DNA of 64,000 bases, taken from assembly GCF_002532045.1 (NCBI RefSeq), contig NZ_NWTG01000030.1, positions 1 through 64,000 on the forward strand, given 5' to 3'. The notes under the pieces are model-generated. The model was not told the origin of the DNA and did no database searches. It saw only the letters and a program-made list of their open reading frames with translations. The stretch comes from Bradyrhizobium sp. C9. Lineage in GTDB: Bacteria > Pseudomonadota > Alphaproteobacteria > Rhizobiales > Xanthobacteraceae. Positions 1-7,815 of this stretch are shown here, piece by piece. Within the stretch, counting starts at the first letter, position 1; each line of letters opens with the position of its first letter. Position numbers and translations under genes: made by a program.

Positions 1-217
1 ATACCAAGGCATGACGGCCGCAACCGGGTTGCGGGTCCGGTGATCGTGCATACGAAGGCGTGACGACCGCTTCCCCGGCAAGGTTCTCCCGGCAGAACTT
101 TCCTGCGGCGCGGCTGGCGCATGCCGCGTCATCGCGATCTCCTTGAAATTGCTGACGCGGCGGATGGCACGCCATTTGCTCCGCGATTGCAGCATTGCAA
201 TGGGACTGCGCGCGCAG

Positions 218-556
218 ATGACGTCGATCTCGGCCTTTGGACCGGTTACGGCCGGCATGACGACTGCCACACTGAAGAAGCCGCTGACGGCCGACGCCAG
301 CGGATCCGCGCAAGCCGCCGGCGGCATCTCATCTGACGACACCGTCGAGCAGAAGTTTCTCAAATACGCGCAGATGAGCCCGATGGACCGCATGCGCGCG
401 AACATCCTCAAGAGCATGGGTCTGTCGGAGCAGGACCTGAAGACCATGACGCCGGATCAGCGCGCCGCGGTCGAGCAGAAGATCAAGGAACTGATCGAGC
501 AGGCGTTCCAGAAGAACGCCGGCAAAGCCGGCCAGGCCGTCGACATCTCGGCCTAG
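218..556 (+). CDS. Conserved small hypothetical protein
   Basis: No function is recognised. The frame opens at 143, but I prefer the ATG at 218, where the protein begins MTSISAFG; this gives about 112 residues and drops a basic, non-conserved-looking extension. The first 45 residues are Ser/Thr/Ala-rich. The rest is a predicted helical, charged segment containing FLKYAQMSPMDRMRA, then MGLSEQDLKTMTPDQRAAV and KIKELIEQ. From memory, proteins of this shape are common in Bradyrhizobium. There is no signal peptide or membrane segment, so it is probably cytoplasmic. Nothing recognisable lies between position 1 and the start, and the next gene is convergent. Confidence 0.6.
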   Translation: MTSISAFGPVTAGMTTATLKKPLTADASGSAQAAGGISSDDTVEQKFLKYAQMSPMDRMRANILKSMGLSEQDLKTMTPDQRAAVEQKIKELIEQAFQKNAGKAGQAVDISA

Positions 557-577
557 CTAGCCCTCGCGACGACCGCA

Positions 578-1078
578 TCACCCGGCATCCGGCCTGTCGC
601 TCAGGACCACGAAGACCTTGCCGTCGAAATCGTATCGCGCGACCTCGCGCATGCCGAGCCGCAGATGCGCCTTGAGCGAGCGCGGATTGTCTTCTCGGAT
701 GAACAGGATCACCTCGCGGCCGGGAAACGTTGCCCGAAGTCTGGCGAAGAGCGCCTCGAGAACGCCGAGACCGCGGGCGTCCGGGGAGACGCACACGGGG
801 CCGTATACATACGCATCGGGTCCACCCGGCCAAGCCTCCAGCATGGCCTGTACCGGCGGAGCCGCGTCGAACCCTTTCTCCGACGTCAGCAGCGCACCGA
901 GCAACCTGTCATCGTCACCGGTCGCGATGACGATCGATTGCCCGCTTGCGATGCGCGTCTCTATCGCCTCGCGGGGCCATTGCCCGAGCAGCATGCCGCC
1001 GCGGTCACCGGCATTGGCCGTGAGCAGCGCAGAGATCGCCTCCGCATCCGACGATGTGGCAAGCCTGGTCGCGATCAT
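578..1078 (-). CDS. GNAT family N-acetyltransferase
   Basis: This is a single-domain GNAT acetyltransferase of about 166 residues, expected to move an acetyl group from acetyl-CoA to an amine substrate that cannot be named here. The acceptor region is at the N-terminus (ATSSDAEAISALL). The beta4 strand and acetyl-CoA loop follow as YVYGPVCVSPDARGLGVLEALF, where the usual Q/R-x-x-G-x-G/A pattern appears as ARGLGV. The C-terminal strand has ILFIREDNPRSLKAHLRLGMREV. A GTG lies directly before the ATG at 1078, and I take the ATG. It follows the DUF1801 gene on the same strand at 40 bp and may be co-transcribed with it. Confidence 0.75.
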   Translation of the reverse strand: MIATRLATSSDAEAISALLTANAGDRGGMLLGQWPREAIETRIASGQSIVIATGDDDRLLGALLTSEKGFDAAPPVQAMLEAWPGGPDAYVYGPVCVSPDARGLGVLEALFARLRATFPGREVILFIREDNPRSLKAHLRLGMREVARYDFDGKVFVVLSDRPDAG

Positions 1079-1118
1079 CACGGATGGACCGGATCAATGA
1101 GCCGCATGCCGCCGCAAC

Positions 1119-1559
1119 TCACGGCTTGTTCTTCGCGACCGCGCGGGTGACCGGTTTCGTCGCAGCCTTCTTCGCCGGCTTCTTCGCAGTTTTGCTGGAT
1201 TTGGCCTGGTTGAGCTCGATCGCGGCACGGATCAGGGCCTTCAGCGCGCGGTCGTTGATCTTGTCGCCCTCGAACAGATCGATCGCGCGCCGCACATTGC
1301 CCTCGAAGCCGGTATTGAACAGCTTGTCGGGGTCCGGAAGTTGCGCGCCATACATGAAGGTCAGCTTCACCTTGCCCTTGTGGGCGTTGCCGACCGCGAT
1401 GATGCCGTCGCGCGACCATACCGGGCTGCCCATCCACTTCCATTCCTCGATGATCTCGGAGTCGGCAGCGAGAATGCTCTTGCGCAGGCCGGCGAGCGTC
1501 TTGCCGCGCCAGTCGGTGAGATCCTCGATCATCTGGTCGATACGTTCCGATGCCGTCAT
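1119..1559 (-). CDS. DUF1801 domain protein with lysine-rich tail
   Basis: About 146 residues. Residues 1-110 resemble the DUF1801 (YdhG-like) fold: EWKWMGSPVWSRDGIIAVGN, then KVKLTFMYGAQLPDPDKLFN and NVRRAIDLFEGDKIN. The biochemical role of this family is unknown. The last 25 residues are a Lys/Ala tail (KTAKKPAKKAATKP) that could bind nucleic acid or be disordered. The start is placed at the ATG encoding MTASERIDQM, because the upstream extension looks non-conserved. It is the fourth gene of a run starting with an ArsR regulator, a pairing of ArsR, SRPBCC and DUF1801 that is common in bacteria. Confidence 0.75.
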   Translation of the reverse strand: MTASERIDQMIEDLTDWRGKTLAGLRKSILAADSEIIEEWKWMGSPVWSRDGIIAVGNAHKGKVKLTFMYGAQLPDPDKLFNTGFEGNVRRAIDLFEGDKINDRALKALIRAAIELNQAKSSKTAKKPAKKAATKPVTRAVAKNKP

Positions 1560-1592
1560 TGCTGCCTCGTGGTCCCAGCCTGTCCCATGCAA

Positions 1593-1826
1593 TCACACTT
1601 GCGATGCGGAGGTCGATCCCCCCTGCATCCGCCGTGGCGCCAGATAAGGCAACACGAACAGATACAGGCCGCTCAGCAGCATCAGGATCAGCGGGAACAG
1701 CGCCAGCAGGCCGATCCAGACGGCTTGCTGCTGCAGGACCATCGCGACGATGTTGATGATGACGGCAACCGTGAAGACGATCGAGAGCCAGCGGTGAAAC
1801 TGCCTGATCCAGTTGTTCCAGTTCAA
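1593..1826 (-). CDS. Small two-helix membrane protein, TTG start
   Basis: About 77 residues. Residues 1-14 (NWNNWIRQFHRW) are amphipathic and followed by two hydrophobic helices, SIVFTVAVIINIVAMVL and GLLALFPLILMLLSGLYLFVLPYL. It is an inner-membrane protein of unknown function, and the opening resembles PepSY-type small membrane proteins. The start is a TTG: an AGGAGG sits five bases upstream, whereas the upstream in-frame ATG would overlap the preceding gene and has no ribosome site. It lies 35 bp downstream of the SRPBCC gene and is probably under the same ArsR control. Confidence 0.7.
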   Translation of the reverse strand: MNWNNWIRQFHRWLSIVFTVAVIINIVAMVLQQQAVWIGLLALFPLILMLLSGLYLFVLPYLAPRRMQGGSTSASQV

Positions 1827-1861
1827 TGTGACCTCCTGTTTGATGGATGTTGAGCAGACCG

Positions 1862-2293
1862 TCAGCCTTCCCGCACCAGCAGCTGATCGAGATTCTCCAG
1901 GAACTGCTTCCAACCGGCATGGGCGCCGCCATAGGCCTGCTTCTGATGCGGCTGGAAGCCGGACTGCTCCACGCGCAGATGGGTGCCCTTCGCCGTCGGC
2001 GTCAGCGTGAAGACCACCACGCTCTCGAGATTGTAGGCGGCGTCCTCATGGGCGAAATTCCAGGTGTAGGACAGCGTCTTGTGCGGCTCGACGGCCAGCA
2101 CCTTGCAGTCCAGCACGCCGCCCCACTCGCCGCGCAGATTGAAGCTGTGCCCGACCTCGGGCTTGAAGTCGTTCTTCATCAGCCACTCCTCCATCAGATG
2201 CGGTTGCGTCAGCGCACGCCAGAGCTTTTCCGGCGGATGAGGAAATTCGCGCTCCACGATGGCGGAGCGCGTCTCAGGGGTGGTCTTGTTCAT
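1862..2293 (-). CDS. SRPBCC (AHSA1-like) domain protein
   Basis: A 143-residue single-domain protein of the START/Bet v1-like SRPBCC superfamily, AHSA1 branch. The domain opens with IVEREFPHPPEKLWRALT and continues with WLMKNDFKPEVGHSFNLRGEW and SYTWNF, ending with TWHLRVEQ-like strands and WKQFLENLDQLL. Such domains make a hydrophobic pocket, but the ligand is not predictable here. Its ATG overlaps the stop of the upstream ArsR gene (ATGA), which indicates translational coupling. In this common gene pair the ArsR protein usually represses its own operon. Confidence 0.85.
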   Translation of the reverse strand: MNKTTPETRSAIVEREFPHPPEKLWRALTQPHLMEEWLMKNDFKPEVGHSFNLRGEWGGVLDCKVLAVEPHKTLSYTWNFAHEDAAYNLESVVVFTLTPTAKGTHLRVEQSGFQPHQKQAYGGAHAGWKQFLENLDQLLVREG

Positions 2294-2613
2294 TGGTCCA
2301 TCCTTTTGAGAAGATCTTCGAGGTGGTCGAACCGGTTCTGCCAGAAGCCCGCCATCTGGCTGGTCCAGTCGATCAGCGGCGCCAGCGCGCCGAGCTGTGC
2401 GCTGTAATGCGTCTGCCTTCCTTCATGGCGATCGCGCACCAGCCCGGCCTGCTTCAGCACGCCGAGATGTTTTGACACTGCCGGCTGCGAGATCTTTGCC
2501 CGCGCCGTCAGCGCACCGACGGTCTGCTCGCCCTCGCGGCACAGGCGCTCGAAGATCGCCCGGCGAGTCGGGTCTGCGAGGGTTCGAAACAGCACGTCGT
2601 GAGCGTCCGGCAT
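2290..2613 (-). CDS. ArsR family transcriptional repressor
   Basis: A 107-residue winged-helix regulator. It opens DVLFRTLADPTRRAIFERLC, the hallmark of ArsR proteins. The recognition helix is KISQPAVSKHLGVLKQAGLV and the wing is DRHEGRQTHYSAQ. No metal-binding CxC motif is present, so the signal is probably not a metal; it is closer to the SRPBCC-linked ArsR subgroup. It overlaps the SRPBCC gene by 4 bp and heads the run of four or five minus-strand genes down to the GNAT gene. Imperfect ATAACC/GGYTAT sites lie just upstream of its start and may be its operators. Confidence 0.88.
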   Translation of the reverse strand: MPDAHDVLFRTLADPTRRAIFERLCREGEQTVGALTARAKISQPAVSKHLGVLKQAGLVRDRHEGRQTHYSAQLGALAPLIDWTSQMAGFWQNRFDHLEDLLKRMDQ

Positions 2614-2623
2614 TTTGCGATCA

Positions 2624-2667
2624 ATAACCCGTTGGCTATGGATTAACGTATAACCAGACAGCTATGG
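2624..2667 (-). promoter_or_regulatory. Candidate ArsR operator, two direct units
   Basis: Two copies of TAACC-N5-GCTATGG lie at 2625-2641 and 2651-2667, with starts 26 bp apart, immediately upstream of the ArsR gene. Each unit can also be read as an imperfect inverted repeat, ATAACC-N4-GGCTAT or ATAACC-N4-AGCTAT. The placement over the expected promoter fits autorepression. This is inferred from pattern only. Confidence 0.45.
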
Positions 2668-2881
2668 GTTGGTCAAGTGAAAAGTCACGAAGCCCAACGG
2701 ACTCCTTTGCTGCTCGCTTTCGGCGAGCCGATGCAAGATCGACCATCCCGATAGACATATATCTAACTGGTTATGTAACGAGCGCTGATTTGTCAGTCGG
2801 GGCGAAACGAGATGCAAAGCTCGGACAGATCATGTCGCGAGAATGCGGAAGTATGGCTCACAGGCCGTTCAACACACTCGG

Positions 2882-2993
2882 TGTCGTCCCCGCGAGAGCA
2901 GGGACCCATAACCACCGATGGTCATTGTTGACGATGCTGGAACGACGAGTCCCTCTGCTCCCTTGCGCAATTGCGCACTAGGCAGGGACGACA
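2882..2993. repeat. Dispersed palindromic repeat, copy 1 (112 bp)
   Basis: The element is bounded by TGTCGTCCC and its reverse complement GGGACGACA. It has a left arm reading GCGAGAGCAGGGACCCATAA and an internal palindrome TGCGCAATTGCGCA at 2964-2977. A diverged copy lies at 4373-4515. I recall similar GTCGTCCC...GGGACCCATAACC elements as abundant in Bradyrhizobium and Rhodopseudomonas. Together with flanking sequence it fills the 487-bp gap between the ArsR gene and the carbonic anhydrase; apart from the operator-like sites I see nothing else there. Confidence 0.75.
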
Positions 2994-3100
2994 ATTGTGA
3001 GCGTGGCGCCCACCAGCCTGCGCATTCACCTCGTTGCGAAGGCATTGTGCATGGCCTACACATATCGCGCGGATGCGGTCCTTGTTCACGGAGAACCTTG

Positions 3101-3850
3101 ATGTGCCAGCTCTGCGAAATCACGCCCAGCCGAACCTCCCGACGCGTCTTCCTCGCTGCCGCGGTCTGCACCGCGGCCAGCCTCGCCCTTGCGCCGGCTG
3201 TGACGGCCAAGGAGACAAAACCGCCGCCGAAGCCGCAGAACGTGCTGCCGCCGGACGCCGCGCTCGACCGGCTGGTGAAGGGCAATCTCCGTTATGTCGA
3301 AGGCGTTTCGCGGCGGCATGATTTCAAGCACGAGCGCGAGGCGCTGGCCGGCGGACAGAACCCGTTCGCCGGCATCCTGAGCTGCGCGGACTCCCGCATC
3401 GCGCCGGAATACGCCTTCGACACCGGCCGCGGCGACCTGTTCGTCTGCCGCGTCGCCGGCAATTTCGCCAGCGACGAGATGATCGCGAGCCTCGAATATG
3501 CGTCGTCGGTGCTCGGCGTGCCGCTGTTCATGGTGCTCGGCCACGACAGCTGCGGGGCGGTCGACGCCGCGATCAAGTCGCTGAAGGACAACACCACCCT
3601 GCCCGGCCATCTGCCCTCGCTGGTCACCGCGATCGCGCCTGCGGTGAAGGCGACCGAGGGCAGACCGGGCGACCGGCTCGCCAACGCCATCAGGCAAAAC
3701 GTCATCGACAACGTCGCGAAACTCAAGACGGCGACGCCGATTCTCAGCGCCGCGGTCGATCAGGGTAAGCTCCGGATCGTCGGCGCGGTCTACCGGCTGA
3801 CCGACGGCAGGGTCGAGCTGGTCACGGACGCCAAGCGACCGGCGACTTGA
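3101..3850 (+). CDS. Exported beta-class carbonic anhydrase
   Basis: About 249 residues; it interconverts CO2 and bicarbonate. The zinc site of the beta class is intact: CADSR (first Cys and the Asp/Arg dyad) and HDSCG (His and second Cys). The N-terminus is a likely Tat signal, SRRVFLAAAVCTAASLALAPAV, so the enzyme should be folded in the cytoplasm and exported to the periplasm. An odd CQLC motif precedes the twin arginines. The ATG at 3101 is chosen because a GGAGAA lies about six bases upstream; the longer frame has no such support. A signal-peptide protein with an SspB-like domain follows 65 bp downstream. Confidence 0.9.
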   Translation: MCQLCEITPSRTSRRVFLAAAVCTAASLALAPAVTAKETKPPPKPQNVLPPDAALDRLVKGNLRYVEGVSRRHDFKHEREALAGGQNPFAGILSCADSRIAPEYAFDTGRGDLFVCRVAGNFASDEMIASLEYASSVLGVPLFMVLGHDSCGAVDAAIKSLKDNTTLPGHLPSLVTAIAPAVKATEGRPGDRLANAIRQNVIDNVAKLKTATPILSAAVDQGKLRIVGAVYRLTDGRVELVTDAKRPAT

Positions 3851-3915
3851 ACCTCGGCGCCACCTGCGACCACTGAAGCCATGAACGACATCGCGCGAGC
3901 GAATGGAGAAGGCGG

Positions 3916-4305
3916 ATGTGGCGCCGGCACGGACGGATTGCTGGAGTGCTGCTCCTGGTCATGGCCTCGCTGCCGGCACGCGCCGGCGTCGAGCCCTGCA
4001 ACACCACGCAGAAGCGGATCGAAATGACCGCGTTGCTCCGCCATGCCGCGGAGGACCGGCCGATCAACATCACTTTCGCAACCCGGGCCGACGGCGTGAA
4101 GCTGCCCGCCGCCCTGATCGAGCAATACCCCGAGGAAATCACGATCATCCTGCAGTACGAATTCGATCGCCTCGTGGTGAGGGATGACGGCTTCGAGGTC
4201 GGCGTCTGGTTCAATCGCAAATATGCCAGGCTCGCCGTGCCGTTCGACGCGATCAGGAGCCTGTGGGACGGCAAAGTTCTGATGTGCACGAGCAATCAGC
4301 TGTAG
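3916..4305 (+). CDS. Signal-peptide protein with SspB-like domain
   Basis: 129 residues. Residues 1-23 form a signal peptide (basic start, then GVLLLVMASLP, cleavage near ARA-G). Residues about 36-120 resemble alphaproteobacterial SspB, the adaptor that hands ssrA-tagged proteins to ClpXP: INITFATRADGVKLP, YPEEITIILQYEFDRL, DGFEVGVWF and RLAVPFDAI all sit in the family order. The acidic C-terminal ClpX-binding tail of true SspB is absent, and the protein ends after SNQL. Cys28 and Cys124 could form a disulfide. Because ClpXP is cytoplasmic, an exported copy must do something else, perhaps peptide binding. No close operon partner besides the exported carbonic anhydrase is seen. Confidence 0.7.
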   Translation: MWRRHGRIAGVLLLVMASLPARAGVEPCNTTQKRIEMTALLRHAAEDRPINITFATRADGVKLPAALIEQYPEEITIILQYEFDRLVVRDDGFEVGVWFNRKYARLAVPFDAIRSLWDGKVLMCTSNQL

Positions 4306-4372
4306 GAACAGTGACGTCGCGGCGCAGAAAAGCATGCGAAGTCATGTGAACGTCGCTTCCGTGCACACTCAG

Positions 4373-4515
4373 TGTCGTCCTTGCGAAAGCAGGGACCCAT
4401 AACCACGAATGCTGATTGTTGCGCCCCGGCGGAATGACGAGCCCTGTTCACAACAGCGGCCGCGGAGGATGGGTCCCTGCTCCCGTGCGCAATTGCGCAC
4501 CAGGCAGGGACGACA
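4373..4515. repeat. Dispersed palindromic repeat, copy 2 (143 bp)
   Basis: This is the longer relative of the element at 2882-2993, with the same ends (TGTCGTCCT and GGGACGACA). It keeps both arms of an inner inverted repeat, AGCAGGGACCCAT near 4390 and ATGGGTCCCTGCT near 4470, and a 16-bp palindrome GTGCGCAATTGCGCAC at 4485-4500. It lies between the SspB-like gene and the convergent hydratase gene. Confidence 0.75.
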
Positions 4516-4529
4516 TCCTCATGTGGGCC

Positions 4530-5315
4530 TCAGGTGAACGTCGCTTCCACCTTGCCGAGCCCATCGAGCTCCATCACGACGGTGTCGCCCGCCTTCAGCC
4601 ATATCGTCTTGACCAGGCTGCCGGTCAGCACGATCTGGCCGGCATGCAGGCCGCGGCCTTCGGCGGCGAGATGATTGGCGAGCCAGGCGAGCGCGTTGTG
4701 GGGATGGCCGAGCACGTCGGCGCCGGTGCCGCGGCCCTCCTCCTTGCCGTTGACGAGCGCGCGTCCGGTGACCTTGCGTAGATCGGGCACGGTGATCCGC
4801 GGCACGGCTTCGCCGAGCACGCAGCCGGCGGCGAAGAAGTCGTCGGCGATCAGGGTCGGCGCACCGAGCGTCTCCCATTTGACGTAGCGGTCGTCGACGA
4901 TCTCGATCGCCGGATGGTAGGCCTCGATCGCCTCCGCGACCCATTCGGCGGTGAACGGCGCTTCGCCGGGCGCGAGACTGCGCGCCAGCCGCACCGCGAT
5001 CTCGCATTCGACGCCGACATGGACGAAGTCGGCCGCCGGCAGCCGCACGCCGCTGTCATGCACGACCTTCTCGAACACGCCGCCGCCGCAGGGATGCGGG
5101 ATATTGATGTACTCCTGCATTACCGCGCTGGTGCAGCCGATCTTGTAGCCGACGAGGCTGCCGACCTGCGGCTGCAACAGATCGTGCAGCGCGTATTGCA
5201 CCTGATAGCCTTCGGCCTCGTCGCGCGGCACGATGTCTTTGGCGAGCGCCTTGAGCGGCGCACGGCTGCGGCGCGCGCTGGCAATCGCCTTTGCGGCCGC
5301 GAGGATCCGTTCCAT
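4530..5315 (-). CDS. 2-keto-4-pentenoate hydratase family protein
   Basis: About 261 residues, related to the fumarylacetoacetase-fold hydratases (MhpD/DmpE and 2-oxo-hept-3-ene-dioate hydratase HpaH). These add water to a 2-hydroxydienoate during aromatic meta-cleavage. Visible family features are GYKIGCTSAVMQ near residue 55, VGVECEIAVRL (metal-binding Glu region), EIVDDRY and GHPHNALAWLANHL. The start is the ATG of MERILAAA with GGGGAGG upstream; the longer frame adds a non-conserved stretch. No other meta-cleavage genes are nearby, so the physiological substrate is uncertain. Confidence 0.8.
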   Translation of the reverse strand: MERILAAAKAIASARRSRAPLKALAKDIVPRDEAEGYQVQYALHDLLQPQVGSLVGYKIGCTSAVMQEYINIPHPCGGGVFEKVVHDSGVRLPAADFVHVGVECEIAVRLARSLAPGEAPFTAEWVAEAIEAYHPAIEIVDDRYVKWETLGAPTLIADDFFAAGCVLGEAVPRITVPDLRKVTGRALVNGKEEGRGTGADVLGHPHNALAWLANHLAAEGRGLHAGQIVLTGSLVKTIWLKAGDTVVMELDGLGKVEATFT

Positions 5316-5423
5316 CTGCGCAGCCTCCCCGATGTTCTCGGCGGCGCGGTGGCGCCTCCATCTGCTCACGGCAATTCAGCACTCGCCGACGCGTCTGGCA
5401 AGCACGCCGGACGGGAGAGGCCG

Positions 5424-6452
5424 TCAGGCCTTGACCAGGCTTAGCCTGATCAGGCTCTCGGCGGTCGCGACGATCATCTCCTCATTGCTGCGCGGACGCC
5501 AGCCGAGCAGGTTCTGCGCCTTGGCGCTGGTCGAGCGGCGCACCTTGCCGAGCAGCGGCAGGGTGGCGCGGGCCAACGGGTTGCGCCGCGCGGCGAGCCG
5601 GATCATCCAGTCCGGCGCCTGGAACCGGGGCACGCGCCGCGCCTTGCTGCCGAGTTTCCTGCGCAGCAGCCGGGCCACCTGCAGCACCGACATGGTCTCG
5701 CCGGCGACCGCGAGGAACCGCTCACCTTTGGCCTTGGGCGAGGTCATGGCGCGCAGATGCAGGTCGGCGACGTCGCGCACGTCGACAAGGCCGAAATGGA
5801 TCCGCGGCACCGCCGGCATCGCGCCGTCGAGCAGCGCCTTGATGATGCCGATCGACTCGGAGAAATCAGGCCCGAGCACCGGGCCGAACACCGCGGTCGG
5901 ATTGACCACGGCGAGCTCGAGGCCATTGCCTTCGCGCGCGATGAAATCCCAGGCGGCGCGCTCCGCCAGCGTCTTCGACTTGGGATAAGCCTGCACGTCA
6001 GGACCCTGGAGATTGGTCCAGACCGTCTCATCGAACGGCTTGGCTTGCGGCGGATGGCCATAGCCGATTGCCGCAAACGACGATGTCACGACGACGCGCT
6101 TGACGCCGGCGTCGCGCGCCACGCGCAACACCCGCAGCGTGCCTTCGCGCGCCGGAACGATCAGCTCGTTCTCGTCCTCCGGCACATGGGCGCCGAGCGG
6201 CGATGCGACATGCAGCACGTAATCGCACCCCGCGGCCGCCTCGCGCCAGCCGGCATCGCGCGTGAGGTCGGCGGCGACGAAGCCGACCTGGTCGGCTGCA
6301 GGCGCACCACCCTCGCGCAGCATCGCGATCACGTCCTTGCTGCGATCCGGATCGCGCAGCGTGGTTCGCACCGTATGTCCGTCGGCAAGCAGCTGCAGAA
6401 TTGTGTGCACGCCGATGAAACCGGATCCGCCCGTGACCAAAACCGTGCTCAT
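5424..6452 (-). CDS. NAD(P)-dependent epimerase/reductase (extended SDR)
   Basis: 342 residues of the extended short-chain dehydrogenase family, closest in style to dihydroflavonol-4-reductase-like aldehyde/ketone reductases. The Rossmann glycine motif is TGGSGFIG at residues 7-14. The catalytic Ser lies in VVVTSSFAAIGYG and the YxxxK motif is YPKSK. VNPTAVFGPVLG is also typical of the family. An upstream GAGG supports the ATG. It is transcribed divergently from an HxlR regulator 97 bp away, a frequent arrangement in which the regulator controls the reductase, often in response to reactive electrophiles or quinones. Confidence 0.85.
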   Translation of the reverse strand: MSTVLVTGGSGFIGVHTILQLLADGHTVRTTLRDPDRSKDVIAMLREGGAPAADQVGFVAADLTRDAGWREAAAGCDYVLHVASPLGAHVPEDENELIVPAREGTLRVLRVARDAGVKRVVVTSSFAAIGYGHPPQAKPFDETVWTNLQGPDVQAYPKSKTLAERAAWDFIAREGNGLELAVVNPTAVFGPVLGPDFSESIGIIKALLDGAMPAVPRIHFGLVDVRDVADLHLRAMTSPKAKGERFLAVAGETMSVLQVARLLRRKLGSKARRVPRFQAPDWMIRLAARRNPLARATLPLLGKVRRSTSAKAQNLLGWRPRSNEEMIVATAESLIRLSLVKA

Positions 6453-6549
6453 GTCGCTGCCTCTTCATGGTTCGGCGGATGGGGCACACATTGCGCCGCC
6501 CACCCTGCACAGGCCGCATCTGGTCATTATCTGACATTGGACAAGTAGA

Positions 6550-6978
6550 ATGAAATTCGAGACCGGTATGGAAAACAATACCAGCGAACTGTGTGACGGC
6601 GGCGAATGCGAGAGCTGCCCGACCGACCCCAATCTGCTGATCGAATTCAAGGGCGCAATCCATGCGCTCGGCGGCAAATGGAAGCTCGAGATCCTGTTCA
6701 CGCTGATGAACGGCGGCGTGCGGTTCGGCGCGATGCGCCGCGCGCTGGTGCCGATCACCCAGCACATGCTGACCAACCAACTGCGCGAACTCGAGCGCGA
6801 CGGGCTGGTGTCGCGCAAGGTGCTCGCCGAAAAGCCGTTGCAGGTCGCATACGAGCTGACGGATTCGGCCTGGGGCCTCGCACCGGCTTTCCGCGAATTG
6901 CTGGCGTGGTCGAAAATCTACGGCACGCACCGTCACGCCGAGGCAGGCGAGACGACACTCGGGGCCGGACTGGCCTGA
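6550..6978 (+). CDS. HxlR family transcriptional regulator
   Basis: 142 residues. The winged-helix HxlR core runs from about residue 36: ALGGKWKLEILFTLMNGGVRFGAMRRAL, then PITQHMLTNQLRELERDGLVSRKV and VAYELTDSAWGLAPAF. A Cys-rich N-terminus (CDGGECESCP) precedes the domain. Cysteines in this position can act as redox or electrophile sensors in some HxlR proteins, so such a role is plausible but unproved. An alternative start is the ATG at 6568. It is divergent from the extended-SDR gene, which is its likely target. Confidence 0.85.
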   Translation: MKFETGMENNTSELCDGGECESCPTDPNLLIEFKGAIHALGGKWKLEILFTLMNGGVRFGAMRRALVPITQHMLTNQLRELERDGLVSRKVLAEKPLQVAYELTDSAWGLAPAFRELLAWSKIYGTHRHAEAGETTLGAGLA

Positions 6979-7008
6979 ATGTCGTCTCGCCTTCAGATCG
7001 GCATCCGA

Positions 7009-7815
7009 TCACCCCATGCCGAGCGCGCGCCGGATCGCGATCTCGACCGGCGAGTAGGCGCCATCGTCACGCTCGAGCCGGTACGGCTCGGCGGGACTGA
7101 GCGATGGTTGCGCCATGAAGCGCGGCCGCGTGCCCCGGTGCTTCTGCGCGGCATGCACCAGGAAGGGATGGCACAGATAGACCGTGCCCGCCTCGCCCAT
7201 TGCAAGCGCGAGCTCGCAATCGGCGCCCATTTCCGCGAGGTTCATGCGGGCGCGTCCAGCCTCGCCCGCTGGCGCGAGGTAACGCGCCATCGGAAAGTGC
7301 GAGCCGCCCCTGATCCGGGTCGGCGCATCGTCCTCGCCGACATCGGAGAACAGGAACAGCATCAGCAGCGCCCGGCCGCGCGAGTTGACGTTCACTCGCC
7401 ATGCCGAGAAGTCGCTCCGCTCGTGCGGATCGCAATCGTCGCCGGGAAAGCTGACATCGACATGCCAGCCGGCATCGCCAGGATCGTCCGGATGCGGGAA
7501 CCGCACGGGGAAGGTCCCGATGTTGTGGCGCGGAGACCAGCGGCCGGGGCCTGCGATCTGGTCGAACGCCCGATACAGCCGCGGCGAATTGATCGCCAAC
7601 CGGAACGGCTCGTCGCCATAGCCGGGCAACCGCACCACTGGGCGCGTCCACGTCGAAGGATCATGCTCGCTGCACGGCAGGTCGCGCCACATGATGGCAC
7701 GTCCCGCATCGGCGAGTTCGCGGGGAAAGGCGTTGTCGATCCGGACAAAGCCCTGTTCGATGAATTGCTCGATTTGCGCGTCGTTCAGCGCACGCGCGTC
7801 GTCTCGATCGGTCAT
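7009..7815 (-). CDS. Phytanoyl-CoA dioxygenase (PhyH) family protein
   Basis: 268 residues of the Fe(II)/2-oxoglutarate dioxygenase superfamily, PhyH branch. The first iron-binding pair is HVD in AGWHVDVSFPG, and the distal His lies in CHPFLVHAAQKHRG, followed by the 2-oxoglutarate-binding Arg in TRPRFM. The N-terminus has the family opening QIEQFIEQGFVRIDNAF. GAGAGA sits just before the ATG. The substrate is unknown; bacterial PhyH proteins hydroxylate many small metabolites. It is convergent with the HxlR gene and stands alone. Confidence 0.85.
   Translation of the reverse strand: MTDRDDARALNDAQIEQFIEQGFVRIDNAFPRELADAGRAIMWRDLPCSEHDPSTWTRPVVRLPGYGDEPFRLAINSPRLYRAFDQIAGPGRWSPRHNIGTFPVRFPHPDDPGDAGWHVDVSFPGDDCDPHERSDFSAWRVNVNSRGRALLMLFLFSDVGEDDAPTRIRGGSHFPMARYLAPAGEAGRARMNLAEMGADCELALAMGEAGTVYLCHPFLVHAAQKHRGTRPRFMAQPSLSPAEPYRLERDDGAYSPVEIAIRRALGMG

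Noticed and set aside
1..217. Possible coding in the left edge of the window
   Set aside because: Short frames overlap in several phases with no motif or ribosome site; nothing supportable was found before the start at 218.
2764..2781. GGTTAT motif as a third ArsR site
   Set aside because: Only one half-site is present and it is over 100 bp from the other units.
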